The position numbers were made by a program, and so were the translations under genes. Positions 18,430 through 30,365 of a stretch of DNA of 64,000 nucleotides are shown here, one piece after another (position 1 is the stretch's first letter; the number at the start of each line of letters is the position of its first letter). The DNA is taken from positions 124,001-188,000 of the forward strand of contig JAWLAI010000006.1 of NCBI GenBank assembly GCA_041395565.1, given 5' to 3'. Below the pieces are notes generated by a model. It saw nothing but the letters and a program-made list of their open reading frames with translations. It was not told the DNA's origin and did not search any database. This DNA comes from Pseudomonadota bacterium. GTDB lineage: Bacteria; Pseudomonadota; Gammaproteobacteria; UBA9214.

Positions 18430-19176
18430 CTACGCCAGCTGTGCCAGGATGTCCTCGGCAATGTCGGCGTTGGAATAGACCGCCTGCACGTCGTCCAGAT
18501 CCTCCAGCCGCTCCAGCATGCGCACCATTTTCTCCGCGTCTTCCAGCTCCAGCGCGATGGTGTTGTCGGCGCGCATGGTGATCTCGGCCTGCTCGGGCTC
18601 CAGCCCGGCGCCGACCATCGCCTCGCGCACCTCGATGAACTGGTCCGGCTGGGTCAGCACGTCGAAGGAACCGTCGTCGTAGCCGCGCACGTCATCGGCG
18701 CCCGCCTCCAGCGCGGCCTCCATGAGCCGGTCCTCGTCGGTGCCCTGCGGATAGCTCAGCACGCCGGACTTGGTGAACTGGTAGGCCACCGAGCCGTCGG
18801 TACCGAGATTGCCGCCGGCCTTGGTGAAGGCATGGCGCACCTCGGCCACGGTACGGTTGCGGTTGTCGGTCATGCAGTCGACCATGACCGCGACGCCGCC
18901 CGGGCCGTAGCCCTCGTAGCGCACCTCTTCGTAATTCTCGCCCTCCGCGGCGCCAGCGCCGCGCTTGATCGCGCGCTCGATGGTGTCCTTGGTCATGTTG
19001 GCGGTCAGCGCCTTGTCGACGGCCACTCGCAGGCGCGGATTGGAAGCCGGGTCCGGGTCACCCATGCGCGCGGCGACGGTGATCTCGCGGATGAGCTTGG
19101 TGAACAGCTTGCCGCGCTTGGCATCCTGGGCATTCTTGCGATGCTGGATGTTCGCCCATTTACTGTGTCCTGCCAT
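18430..19176 (-). CDS. yebC: YebC/PmpR family regulatory protein
   Basis: A 248-residue protein beginning MAGHSKWANIQHRKNAQDAK, the signature of the TACO1/YebC family. Members act in translation of proline-rich stretches and were earlier described as DNA-binding regulators. The cytosolic three-domain architecture is complete. The position before ruvC is conserved. GAGGT lies upstream of the start. Confidence 0.96.
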   Translation of the reverse strand: MAGHSKWANIQHRKNAQDAKRGKLFTKLIREITVAARMGDPDPASNPRLRVAVDKALTANMTKDTIERAIKRGAGAAEGENYEEVRYEGYGPGGVAVMVDCMTDNRNRTVAEVRHAFTKAGGNLGTDGSVAYQFTKSGVLSYPQGTDEDRLMEAALEAGADDVRGYDDGSFDVLTQPDQFIEVREAMVGAGLEPEQAEITMRADNTIALELEDAEKMVRMLERLEDLDDVQAVYSNADIAEDILAQLA

Positions 19177-19262
19177 GTAACTGCTACCTCATGCCGCAAA
19201 TTGCCGGCATTCTAGCATTGCGCGCTGCCCGGCGGTATCGACGCCTCCGGCCCGGTCATGCG

Positions 19263-20612
19263 CTAACCCGGACAGCAGGCCGGACCGAAGCGCTGCGGAT
19301 CGACCGAGTCGATCACGCCCCGGAACGGCAGCCGCAGGACCTGCCGCGCACTGAGCATGGCGATCTCCCCTGCCGGCCAGCCGTTCTGTTCGACGAACGC
19401 TTCCGACTTGAAGTACCAGAGTCCCTCGTCGTTGACCAGGCTCAGGTAGATCGAGTTGTCTTGCGCGTATCCGTACAGGCCGCGGGCCGGCGCCGGCACC
19501 ATGCCGGCCACGGCAGCGGCCAGCGCGGTCCCGATCACCCGGTAGCCGGCCGGGAACGGGTGGCCGTTGGTGTCAGCGGGATACAGCGCGGCAGCGCCGA
19601 GCGCGGCCTGCTGCAGCGGCGCGACGACGTCGACGTAGCGGGCCCCCGCCACGGCCTGGAGCGCCGCGGCCAGGACGGCGATCCGGCCGGACTCGGCCGT
19701 GACCAGCGCCTGGTACGGCGCCGGCGCGGCCAGCTGCTCCGCTGCCACCTTCTGCGCGTAAACCAGCTCCTTGGTCGGAATGATGGTGAAGACCAGCTGC
19801 ACGTCCAGCTTCCGTGCCCGTTCCGCCAGCAAGCGGCCGACCTCGGCCATCAGCGCATAGCCGGCCTCGACGCCGGGATGCTCCGTATTGGCGATCAGGC
19901 GCAGCTGCGGCGTGAACACGGTGCTGACCCCGTCGGCGAAGGACACCGGCCAGCGTTCCTCGGGCGGGACGTCGAGCGAGACTTCCGGCAACCCCGCCAG
20001 CGAAACGCCGGCGGCGATGCCGGCGCGCTCGCGCAGCCAGTGCCAGTTCTCGTTGCCCTGCACCAGCTGCAGGGTCTCGAGCGGGTCGTTGCCGGTATAG
20101 AAGGCGACCACGACGACATAGGGACGGAAGGCCGCCGCATAGCTCAGCATGTCCAGGTACTGCACCGCCGCCCAGCCGCCGGTGGACATGTTGTAGAGGT
20201 TCGCATCCTCGCGCTGCAGTGCCTGCAGCATCCAGGACGGCCAGTTCTCCTCCAGCGGCGCGTTGTTGCCGTAGGTCATGCTGTCGCCGATGGTGACGAT
20301 GTCCGCCGCCACCGGCACCGCGGCATTGCGGAATCCCAGCACGTCGTGCGGACCGAGCGCGGGTTCGGGCGGATAAAACGGCAGCGCCCGCACCTTGGTC
20401 AGCGGATCCTTGAGCAGGAACTCCCGGCTGCCGGCCAGCCGGTCGCGGAACACGCCCCGGTAGAAGGCGGGCAGCTGTTCGTCGAGCTGCACCAGTTCGA
20501 GATCCACGGGCCGCCCGCCGAGCAGGCCGGGCGCCAGCTTGCGGATCAGGCCGAGGGCGACCAGCAACGTCACGGCGGTCACGGCCAGCAACAGCAGGAG
20601 GTTTTTTTTCAT
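19263..20612 (-). CDS. SGNH/GDSL-type hydrolase with N-terminal signal or anchor
   Basis: A 449-residue protein with a hydrophobic N-terminus (residues 4-22). Block I of the SGNH superfamily is VTIGDSMTYGNNAP, with Ser111 as probable nucleophile. A Gly block (YNMSTGGWAAVQYLDML), the Asn block VVAFYTGNDPLE and a late DTNGHPFPAGYRVIG, a possible Asp-His pair, follow. Such proteins deacylate or transfer acyl groups on glycans or lipids in the periplasm, but the substrate here is unknown. The gene interrupts the usual aspS-yebC neighbourhood. An inverted-repeat element lies between its start and aspS. Confidence 0.75.
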   Translation of the reverse strand: MKKNLLLLLAVTAVTLLVALGLIRKLAPGLLGGRPVDLELVQLDEQLPAFYRGVFRDRLAGSREFLLKDPLTKVRALPFYPPEPALGPHDVLGFRNAAVPVAADIVTIGDSMTYGNNAPLEENWPSWMLQALQREDANLYNMSTGGWAAVQYLDMLSYAAAFRPYVVVVAFYTGNDPLETLQLVQGNENWHWLRERAGIAAGVSLAGLPEVSLDVPPEERWPVSFADGVSTVFTPQLRLIANTEHPGVEAGYALMAEVGRLLAERARKLDVQLVFTIIPTKELVYAQKVAAEQLAAPAPYQALVTAESGRIAVLAAALQAVAGARYVDVVAPLQQAALGAAALYPADTNGHPFPAGYRVIGTALAAAVAGMVPAPARGLYGYAQDNSIYLSLVNDEGLWYFKSEAFVEQNGWPAGEIAMLSARQVLRLPFRGVIDSVDPQRFGPACCPG

Positions 20613-20632
20613 GTGTCAGCCTCGCGGTTACT

Positions 20633-20785
20633 AGAACCTATCTCAAAATTGGCGCAAGCATTCTTACATCGTCATGCCCGCGCAGGCGGGCATCCAGAAA
20701 ACCCGCGAGATACTGGATCCGGGCCTGCGCCGGAATGACGAAAAACTTGGCCGCCGCAGGATGTTCCAATTTTGAGACGGGTTCT
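20633..20785. mobile_element. MITE-like element with 20-bp terminal inverted repeats
   Basis: The left end (20633-20652) and the right end (20766-20785) are inverted copies that differ at two positions. They enclose 113 bases with two CTGGAT/GGCGGGCATCC-type palindromes and no ORF. No clear target-site duplication is visible. This is the structure of a non-autonomous transposable element; no transposase is nearby. Confidence 0.6.
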
Positions 20786-20870
20786 GCCGGATACAGGGAT
20801 CCGCGCACACCGGTGCATCAGTCACCGGCCGGAAGCGCAATGCCGGCGCCTGCGGGCGCCCCGCGCGCGC

Positions 20871-22652
20871 TCAGGATTCCAGTGCCGGCGGCTTGCGCAG
20901 GTGGATGCCGAGCTCGATCAGCTGGCCCGGCGCCACGGCGGACGGCGCGTTGGTGAGCGGGCAGGACGCGGTCTGCGTCTTCGGGAAGGCCATCACCTCG
21001 CGGATGGATTGCGCACCGGCCATCAGCATCACCAGGCGGTCGAGACCGAAGGCGATACCGCCGTGCGGCGGGCAGCCGAATTTCAGCGCATCGAGCAGGA
21101 AGCCGAACTTGTCGCGCGCCTCCTGTTCGCCGATGCCGAGCAGGTGCAGCACCGCCTCCTGCATGTCGGTGCGGTGGATACGGATGGAGCCGCCGCCGAG
21201 CTCGGTGCCGTTCAGCACCATGTCGTAGGCCCGCGAGAGCACGCTGCCCGGCTCGAAGGCCAGCTCTTCCGGGTTCTCGAGCTGCGGCGCGGTGAACGGG
21301 TGGTGCAGCGCCATCCAGCGGTTGGCCTTCTCGTCACGCTCGAACATGGGGAAGTCGACCACCCACAACGGCCTCCATTCGCCCTCGAGCATGCCGAGGT
21401 CGTGCCCGAGCTTCACGCGCAGCGCGCCGAGCGACTCGTTGACGATCTTCGTCTTGTCGGCGCCGAAGAACACCAGGTCGCCGTTGACGACGCCGGTGCG
21501 CGCGACGAGTTCGGCGACCACCGCGTCGGGCAGGAATTTCAGGATCGGCGACTGCAGGCCCTCGCGCCCGGCCGCGACGTCGTTGACCTTGATGTAGGCC
21601 AGGCCCTTGGCGCCGTACTTGCCGACGTACTTGGTGTAGTCGTCGATGTCCTTGCGGCTGATCTCGCCGCCGCCCGGCACGCGCAGCGCGGCGATGCGCC
21701 CGTTCGGGTCGTTGGCCGGACCGGAGAACACCTTGAACTCCACCTGCTGCATCAGGTCGCCGAGATCGACCAGCTCCAGCGGGATGCGCAGGTCGGGCCG
21801 GTCGGTGCCGTAGCGACGCACGGCCTCGTGGTAGGTCATGCGCGGGAAGGCTGCGGGCAGCGTCACGCCGATCACGTCGCGGAACAGTCCGCGCACCATG
21901 GTCTCGGTGATGCCCATGATGTCGTCTTCTACTAGGAACGAAGTCTCGATATCGAGCTGGGTGAATTCCGGCTGGCGGTCGGCGCGCAGGTCCTCGTCAC
22001 GGAAACAGCGCGCGATCTGGTAGTAGCGGTCGACGCCGCCCATCATCAGCAGCTGCTTGAACAGCTGCGGCGACTGCGGCAAGGCGAAGAACTCGCCCGG
22101 ATGGGTGCGGCTCGGCACCAGGTAATCGCGCGCACCCTCCGGCGTGGAGCGTGTCAGCACCGGGGTCTCGACGTCGATGAAACCGTGCGCATCGAGATAG
22201 TTGCGCATGGCGCGGGTGATCTGCGCGCGCATGCGCAGGCGCTCCTGCATCTGCGGCCGGCGCAGGTCGATGTAGCGGTAGCGCAGCCGGTTCTCCTCGC
22301 TGACGTCGGTCTCGTCGAGCTGGAAGGGCGGGGTCTCCGCGCTGTTCAGCACGGTCAGGGCGGTGCCGAACACCTCCACCGCGCCGGTCGGCATGTCCGG
22401 GTTCTCGGTGCCCGCCGGGCGCCGCCGGACCCGGCCGGTGACCTGCAGGACGTACTCGCTGCGCACCCGCTCGGCGGTGGCGAAGGTCGCGGCGGCATCG
22501 GGATCGAAGACCACCTGCACCAGCCCGCGGTAATCGCGCAGGTCGATGAAGATCACCCCGCCGTGGTCGCGCCGGCGGTGCACCCAGCCGCACAGGGTCA
22601 CCTCCCGGTCGAGGTGGGTCGTGTCGATTTCACCACAATAATGACTGCGCAT
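20871..22652 (-). CDS. aspS: Aspartate-tRNA ligase (AspRS)
   Basis: A 593-residue class II synthetase of bacterial type. It has an N-terminal OB-fold anticodon-binding domain (CGWVHRRRDHGGVIFIDLRD), the catalytic core with motif 2 (YQIARCFRDEDLRADRQPEF), a GAD insertion and motif 3 (GGIAFGLDRLVMLMAG). Whether it also charges tRNA-Asn (non-discriminating type) cannot be decided by eye. The start is MRSHYCGEID. GGAAG lies seven bases upstream. FmdB-type gene next upstream, as in relatives. Confidence 0.98.
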   Translation of the reverse strand: MRSHYCGEIDTTHLDREVTLCGWVHRRRDHGGVIFIDLRDYRGLVQVVFDPDAAATFATAERVRSEYVLQVTGRVRRRPAGTENPDMPTGAVEVFGTALTVLNSAETPPFQLDETDVSEENRLRYRYIDLRRPQMQERLRMRAQITRAMRNYLDAHGFIDVETPVLTRSTPEGARDYLVPSRTHPGEFFALPQSPQLFKQLLMMGGVDRYYQIARCFRDEDLRADRQPEFTQLDIETSFLVEDDIMGITETMVRGLFRDVIGVTLPAAFPRMTYHEAVRRYGTDRPDLRIPLELVDLGDLMQQVEFKVFSGPANDPNGRIAALRVPGGGEISRKDIDDYTKYVGKYGAKGLAYIKVNDVAAGREGLQSPILKFLPDAVVAELVARTGVVNGDLVFFGADKTKIVNESLGALRVKLGHDLGMLEGEWRPLWVVDFPMFERDEKANRWMALHHPFTAPQLENPEELAFEPGSVLSRAYDMVLNGTELGGGSIRIHRTDMQEAVLHLLGIGEQEARDKFGFLLDALKFGCPPHGGIAFGLDRLVMLMAGAQSIREVMAFPKTQTASCPLTNAPSAVAPGQLIELGIHLRKPPALES

Positions 22653-22736
22653 GGCTGGCTTCCGGTGTCGCGGGCGTTGCAAAGCGTGAAATGGTACGGG
22701 CTTGCGCGTAAAGGCGCAATATCAGACTGATCCGAT

Positions 22737-23033
22737 TCAGGTTTTGGGCTTGGGTTTGGACGTGCCGCCGGCCGCCTTCGCGCCGTCCTTGGACGGCTTG
22801 TCCGCGCCGCCCGCGGCCGGCTTCTCCGCCCCGGCCACGTTTTTCTTGCTGCCGGTCTTGAAGTCGGTCTCGTACCAGCCGCCGCCCTTGAGGCGGAAAC
22901 CGGCGGGCGAGATCAGCTTTTTCAGCGTCTCCTCCCCGCACGCCGGGCAGCGGGTCAACGGCGGCTCGCTGATCTTCTGCAGGGTATCGAAGGTGTGCCC
23001 GCAGGCGGCACACTGGTATTCGTAGATCGGCAT
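22737..23033 (-). CDS. FmdB family zinc-ribbon protein
   Basis: A 98-residue small cytosolic protein starting MPIYEYQCAACGHTFD. Two CxxC pairs (CAAC and CPAC) form a putative zinc ribbon. The tail is rich in Lys, Ala, Gly and Pro and probably disordered. The function of the family is unproven. It stands directly upstream of aspS, the conserved gammaproteobacterial position. Confidence 0.92.
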   Translation of the reverse strand: MPIYEYQCAACGHTFDTLQKISEPPLTRCPACGEETLKKLISPAGFRLKGGGWYETDFKTGSKKNVAGAEKPAAGGADKPSKDGAKAAGGTSKPKPKT

Positions 23034-23185
23034 GAGCGTATTCCCGTACTCCGGCCCGGTATTCAGGCTGGCGCATTATATACAGGCCGTGCGCGGCCTG
23101 GAAACGGGCCGGGCCGCGGTCGCGGTACCCCCGGCGGCCCGATTCTGTGAGAATAGCCCCCGACTCCCCTGCGCCCGCGATCCTC

Positions 23186-25003
23186 ATGCGTACCCGCCGA
23201 CAGACCGACATGCCGGGCACCACCGGTTACGACATCCGCACCCTGCGTGCGCTGGCGCCGTTCCTGTGGGCCTACCGCGGCCGCGTGCTGCTCGCGCTCG
23301 GCGCCCTGGTGCTGGCGAAGGTCGCCAACGTCGGCGTGCCGCTGGTGCTGAAGGAGATCGTCGACAGCCTGGACAGCAGCAAGCAGGCGGCGCTGGCGCT
23401 GCCGCTGGGTCTGCTGCTCGGTTATGGCGCGCTCAAGCTCGCCAGCACGCTGTTCAACGAACTGCGCGACTCGGTCTTCGCCCGCGTGCGCCACGGGGCC
23501 ATGCGCCAGGTTTCGCTCAAGGTGCTGGAGCACCTGCACCGGCTGTCGCTGCGCTTCCACCTGGAGCGCAAGACCGGCGGACTCTCGCGCGACATCGAGC
23601 GCGGCACCAGCAGCGTCAGCTCGCTGATGAACTACATGGTGTTCAGCATCATCCCCACCCTGGTGGAGATCGCCATGATCGCCGGCATCCTGCTGGTGCG
23701 CTACGACGCGTGGTTCGCCGTGGTCACCTTCGTCGCCGTGGTCGTCTACATCGCCTTCACCATGACCATTACCGAGTGGCGCATGAAGTACCGCATCAGC
23801 ATGAATGCGCTGGACTCGCGTGCCAACACCCAGGCCATCGACAGCCTGCTCAACTACGAGACGGTGAAGTACTTCGGCAACGAGGCCTACGAGCTGCGGC
23901 GCTACGACGATACCCTGCAGGACTGGGAACAGGCGGCGGTCAGCAGCCAGACCTCGCTCTCGGTGCTCAACTTCGGCCAGGCCGCGATCATCGCCGCGGG
24001 CGTGACGCTGCTCATGCTGCTCGCGGCACAGGGCGTGGTCGCGGGCCGGATGACGCTCGGCGACCTGGTGCTGGTCAACGCCTTCCTGCTGCAGCTGTTC
24101 ATCCCGCTCAATTTCCTCGGCGTGGTCTACAGCCAGCTCAAGCACGCGCTCGCCGACATGCACCTGATGTTCGAGGTGCTGGAGCGCACGCCGGAAATCA
24201 CCGACCGCCCGGGCGCCCCCGCGCTCGACCCCGGCCGCGGCGAGATCCGCTTCGAGCACGTCTCCTTCGCCTACGATCCCGCGCGCCCGATCCTGCACGA
24301 CGTCAGCTTCAGCGTCGCGCCGGGACAGAAGGTCGCCATCGTCGGACCGAGCGGGGCCGGCAAGTCGACCATCGCGCGCCTGCTGTTCCGTTTCTACGAC
24401 GTCAGTGACGGGCGCATCCTGATCAACGGCCAGGACATCCGCAGGGTCGGCCAGGACAGCCTGCGCGAGGCGATCGGCATCGTGCCGCAGGACACGGTGC
24501 TGTTCAACGAATCACTGCACTACAACATCGCCTATGCCAGGCCGGGCGCGAGCAGCGCGGAGGTGGAGCGCGCAGCGCGCCTGGCCAACCTGCATGCCTT
24601 CATCACCTCGCTGCCGCAGGGTTACGATACCGTGGTGGGGGAACGCGGCCTGAAGCTCTCCGGCGGCGAGAAGCAGCGCGTCGCCATCGCCCGTGCCATC
24701 CTCAAGAACCCGCGCATCCTGGTGTTCGACGAGGCCACATCGAGCCTGGATTCGCGCTCCGAGCAGCAGATCCTGGAGGCGCTGCGCGGCGCGGCGGCGC
24801 ACCACACCAGCCTGGTGATCGCGCATCGCCTCTCCACCATCGTCGACGCCGACCGCATCCTGGTCATGGAGGCCGGCCGCATCATCGAGGCCGGCGTGCA
24901 CCAGGCCCTGCTGGCGCAGGACGGTGTCTACGCGAAACTGTGGGCCCTGCAGCAGGAAGAGCAGCGGGAACTGGAAGCGGCCGGGGACACCGGCGCCGGC
25001 TGA
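23186..25003 (+). CDS. ABC exporter of the Atm1/HMT1 type
   Basis: A 605-residue half-transporter. Six transmembrane helices (about residues 20-310) precede the nucleotide-binding domain with Walker A VGPSGAGKSTIARLLF near residue 385, signature LSGGEKQRVAIARA near 490, Walker B ILVFDEATSSLD and H-loop VIAHRLSTI. The NYETVKYFGNE segment in the membrane domain is typical of the Atm1/HMT1 group, which exports glutathione-linked sulfur or metal conjugates. The substrate is inferred from family. It is divergent from fmdB. Neither possible ATG has a strong ribosome binding site; the upstream one was used. Confidence 0.9.
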   Translation: MRTRRQTDMPGTTGYDIRTLRALAPFLWAYRGRVLLALGALVLAKVANVGVPLVLKEIVDSLDSSKQAALALPLGLLLGYGALKLASTLFNELRDSVFARVRHGAMRQVSLKVLEHLHRLSLRFHLERKTGGLSRDIERGTSSVSSLMNYMVFSIIPTLVEIAMIAGILLVRYDAWFAVVTFVAVVVYIAFTMTITEWRMKYRISMNALDSRANTQAIDSLLNYETVKYFGNEAYELRRYDDTLQDWEQAAVSSQTSLSVLNFGQAAIIAAGVTLLMLLAAQGVVAGRMTLGDLVLVNAFLLQLFIPLNFLGVVYSQLKHALADMHLMFEVLERTPEITDRPGAPALDPGRGEIRFEHVSFAYDPARPILHDVSFSVAPGQKVAIVGPSGAGKSTIARLLFRFYDVSDGRILINGQDIRRVGQDSLREAIGIVPQDTVLFNESLHYNIAYARPGASSAEVERAARLANLHAFITSLPQGYDTVVGERGLKLSGGEKQRVAIARAILKNPRILVFDEATSSLDSRSEQQILEALRGAAAHHTSLVIAHRLSTIVDADRILVMEAGRIIEAGVHQALLAQDGVYAKLWALQQEEQRELEAAGDTGAG

Positions 25004-25029
25004 GGCCGCAGGGCAGCCCCGGAAAAACG

Positions 25030-25051
25030 AAACCCGCCGGGCGGCGGGTTT
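25030..25051. terminator. Bidirectional intrinsic terminator
   Basis: AAACCCGCC and GGCGGGTTT form a 9-bp stem with loop GGGC between convergent genes (ABC exporter and beta-barrel protein). A-run and T-run ends make it usable from both sides. Confidence 0.75.
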
Positions 25052-25074
25052 CACGGGAGTGCGTGACGCGGCGG

Positions 25075-25665
25075 CTAGAACTCCATGCGCATGCCGACGA
25101 AGAATTCGTTCGCCTTGGCGTCGTCGAGGCGGTTGTAGTTACCGACCAGCGCCAGGTTCTTGGTGATGTCGAAGACGGCGCCGACGCCGTAGCCGATATC
25201 GTCCTCGCCGTCGAGCTGCACGGCGGAGAGGGTCGCGTTCAGCTCCAGCGCCTTGGTCAGCATGGCGCGCACGCCGAGCTCGGCCAGGTAGCCTTCGTCG
25301 GAGTTCGTCGGCACGCCGTTGGAGTATTCGGCATCGAGATAGCTCACGGTGCCGAGCACGTCGATGGTATCGGTGATCCCGTAATGCATGCCACCGCCGA
25401 TCTGGAAGAGGTCCGCGTCATATTTCAGCGACGAGCCGGATTCCTCGATGAACTCGCGCGCATAGCCGAACTTGAGGAAGATATGGTCCGTCACGCCGAA
25501 GGAGATATTCAGGCCGCCACCGTCGCCGCTGGTCTGGTCGGCATCCAGGTTGATGTAGCCGAGTTCGGCATAGGTGTATTCCGGCCCCTTGGCGGCGAGC
25601 GCCTGCTGCGCCATGGCGGCAAACAGGGTGCCCGCGAGCATGGCTGTCAAATGCTTGTTGTTCAT
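25075..25665 (-). CDS. Outer-membrane beta-barrel protein
   Basis: A 196-residue protein with a signal peptide cleaved after ALA (about residue 24). Alternating amphipathic strands follow, such as YTYAELGYINLDADQ and NISFGVTDHIFLKFGYA, and the protein ends in Phe (GMRMEF), the usual signal for BAM-mediated insertion. The size suggests an eight-stranded barrel. I cannot assign a specific family or ligand. It stands alone, convergent with the ABC exporter and divergent from the SDR gene. Confidence 0.75.
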   Translation of the reverse strand: MNNKHLTAMLAGTLFAAMAQQALAAKGPEYTYAELGYINLDADQTSGDGGGLNISFGVTDHIFLKFGYAREFIEESGSSLKYDADLFQIGGGMHYGITDTIDVLGTVSYLDAEYSNGVPTNSDEGYLAELGVRAMLTKALELNATLSAVQLDGEDDIGYGVGAVFDITKNLALVGNYNRLDDAKANEFFVGMRMEF

Positions 25666-25868
25666 TCACTCCCCTCCTGAAATTGCGTAGCCATCCGAAT
25701 GCGGCGGATGATTCTTGTTGAATAACGCGGAGATACTAAGGAATGCGCCCGGTACAGACAAGTTTTTTCCTGCCCGCCGCCGTCGGCGGCCTGCCGCAAG
25801 GTCCGCTCGCATGGTTTATATTTTTCTGGATAATCAGTCGCCTGTAACGGCAACCCGGCAGGTACACC

Positions 25869-26696
25869 ATGCAGGAACGCACCATACTCATCACCGGCTG
25901 CTCCTCGGGCATCGGCCTGTGCTGCGCGCGCGGTCTCAGGGCGCGCGGCTGGCGTGTATTCGCCAGCGCGCGCAAGCCGGCCGACGTGGAACGACTCGCT
26001 GCCGAGGGCCTGGAAAGCCTGCCGCTCGATCTCGCCGACAGCGGCTCGATCCATGCCGCGGTCGATACCGTGCTGGCACGCGGCGGCGGCCGGCTCGCCG
26101 CCCTGTTCAACAATGGCGCCTACGGCCAGCCCGGCGCGGTGGAAGACCTGTCACGGGACGTGTTGCGGGACCAGTTCGAAACCAACGTGCTGGGCTGGCA
26201 CGAACTCACCCGCCGGCTGCTGCCGGTGATGCGTGCCCAGGGGCATGGCCGCATCGTCTACAACAGCTCGGTGCTGGGCTTCGTCGCACTGCGTTACCGT
26301 GGCGCCTACATCGCGAGCAAGTACGCCATCGAGGGCCTCGCCGATACCCTGCGCCTGGAGTTGCGCGGCAGCGGCATCCACGTCGCGCTGATCGAACCGG
26401 GACCCGTCGAGAGCCGCTTCCGCGCCAACGCCTTCGCCGCCTACCGGCGCAACATCGATGCCGCACAGAGCGTGCACCGGGACGCGTACGCGCGCATGGA
26501 ACAGCGGCTGGAAAAGGCAGGACCGGCCGTACCCTTCACGCTGCCGCCGGAGGCGGTGCTGAAAAGACTGGTGCACGCCGTGGAAAGCCCGCGCCCGCGA
26601 CCGCGCTACTACGTGACCTTCCCGACCTACCTGTTCGGCACCCTCAAACGCCTGTTGTCGACGCGCCTGCTCGACCGGCTGCTGTACCGGGTGTAG
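25869..26696 (+). CDS. Short-chain dehydrogenase/reductase
   Basis: A 275-residue classical SDR. The nucleotide motif TGCSSGIG is at residues 9-16, the NAG-equivalent LFNNGAYG follows, and the catalytic Ser and YxxxK are in YNSSVLGFV and AYIASKYAIEG. The substrate is unknown. Relatives are often annotated as ketoacyl- or steroid-type reductases. It is monocistronic, with a GGCAGG-like ribosome binding site. A 7-bp hairpin follows its stop. Confidence 0.85.
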   Translation: MQERTILITGCSSGIGLCCARGLRARGWRVFASARKPADVERLAAEGLESLPLDLADSGSIHAAVDTVLARGGGRLAALFNNGAYGQPGAVEDLSRDVLRDQFETNVLGWHELTRRLLPVMRAQGHGRIVYNSSVLGFVALRYRGAYIASKYAIEGLADTLRLELRGSGIHVALIEPGPVESRFRANAFAAYRRNIDAAQSVHRDAYARMEQRLEKAGPAVPFTLPPEAVLKRLVHAVESPRPRPRYYVTFPTYLFGTLKRLLSTRLLDRLLYRV

Positions 26697-26701
26697 GCGC
26701 G

Positions 26702-26719
26702 CGTTCGCATGCGCGAACG
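26702..26719. terminator. Hairpin downstream of the SDR gene
   Basis: CGTTCGC and GCGAACG form a 7-bp stem with loop ATGC, six bases past the stop. No T-run, so weak support. Confidence 0.4.
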
Positions 26720-26839
26720 TCGTGCCACCGGTGTTCGCCGCGGTCCGCGCCTGCCGACGTAATCCGGCTCTGTACCCCCTGAGAACTCCGAGGCGGGAGA
26801 ATTTAAGATGTTCTTCGCGCCTTGACGCGAGCCGGGTTG

Positions 26840-29439
<2,600 letters not shown>

Positions 29440-29479
29440 GAATGAATGCCTCCGCGGCTGTAATCGGTAGTTACCTCCC

Positions 29480-29508
29480 AGATTGGGGGGTTAGCGGCGG
29501 TTTTCAAG
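29480..29508 (-). promoter_or_regulatory. Sigma-32 heat-shock promoter of clpB
   Basis: On the minus strand CTTGAAA (29508-29502) is followed after 13 bases by CCCCAATCT (29488-29480). This is very near the sigma-32 consensus CTTGAAA-N11-16-CCCCATnT. It lies in the 92-base gap before clpB. Confidence 0.8.
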
Positions 29509-29531
29509 CCCGCCCGGCAGCGCTGCAGCAC

Positions 29532-30320
29532 TCAGTGCAGGGTCGAATGGGTCGCGTAGATCAGCAGCACCCCGAGTGCGATCAGGGTCACCTGCTGCAC
29601 CGTGGCCACACCCTCGACGCGCCGGTGCAGCGTTGGGATCAGGTCGGCCACGGCGATGTAGATGAAGCTCGAAGCCGCCACCGCGAGTACGTAGGGCAGG
29701 ATCGCTTCCATCTCCTGCAGGGCGAACCAGGCCAGGACGCCGCCGACGACCGTCGTCAGACTGGAGAGGACGTTGTAGACGAAGGCGCGGCCACGCGTGA
29801 AGCCGCCATGCAGCAGCACCGCGAAATCCCCCACCTCCTGCGGAATCTCGTGAGCCGCCACGGCCAGGCTGGTGACGACGCCGAGGTGCAGGTCGGTGAG
29901 AAAGGCACCGGCGATGAGGATGCCATCGAGGAAATTGTGCAGGCCGTCGCCGATCAGGATCAGGGTGCCGGTGGAGCGGCGCTGGGCGTGGTCGTGCCGC
30001 TCATCGGGCACGTGCACTTCGCAGTGATCGGCATGGCAGTGGCGCCACAGCACCAGCTTTTCCAGCAGGAAGAATCCCAGCAGCCCCAGCAACACCGCCA
30101 GCGGAATGGCGTGGACATCACGGCCCGCGACACCTTCCAGCGCATGCGGCAACAGTCCGAGCAGTGCGGCACCGAGCAACGTGCCGGTCGCGAAGCTGAC
30201 CAGGTGCGGCAGCAGTCGATTGCGCAGCGGCTCGCTGAGCACCAGGAACACCGCGGCGGCCAGCACGCTGAGGACCCCGCCGAGCAGACAGAATAGGACG
30301 ATCCAGGTGAGCAGCGACAT
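29532..30320 (-). CDS. ZIP family metal transporter
   Basis: A 262-residue inner-membrane protein with eight predicted helices. The metal-binding helices hold GDGLHNFLDGILIAGAF (TM4) and AAHEIPQEVGDFAVLL (TM5), the diagnostic His/Asp/Glu motifs of ZIP proteins. A His-rich cytosolic loop (WRHCHADHCEVH) lies between TM3 and TM4. Import of zinc or another divalent metal is expected; selectivity is not visible. The gene lies between pgeF and clpB, where many relatives have none. Confidence 0.9.
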   Translation of the reverse strand: MSLLTWIVLFCLLGGVLSVLAAAVFLVLSEPLRNRLLPHLVSFATGTLLGAALLGLLPHALEGVAGRDVHAIPLAVLLGLLGFFLLEKLVLWRHCHADHCEVHVPDERHDHAQRRSTGTLILIGDGLHNFLDGILIAGAFLTDLHLGVVTSLAVAAHEIPQEVGDFAVLLHGGFTRGRAFVYNVLSSLTTVVGGVLAWFALQEMEAILPYVLAVAASSFIYIAVADLIPTLHRRVEGVATVQQVTLIALGVLLIYATHSTLH

Positions 30321-30365
30321 TAACCGGTCTCGCGGTAGCGGGAGGCGGTCATGATACGCACCCCC

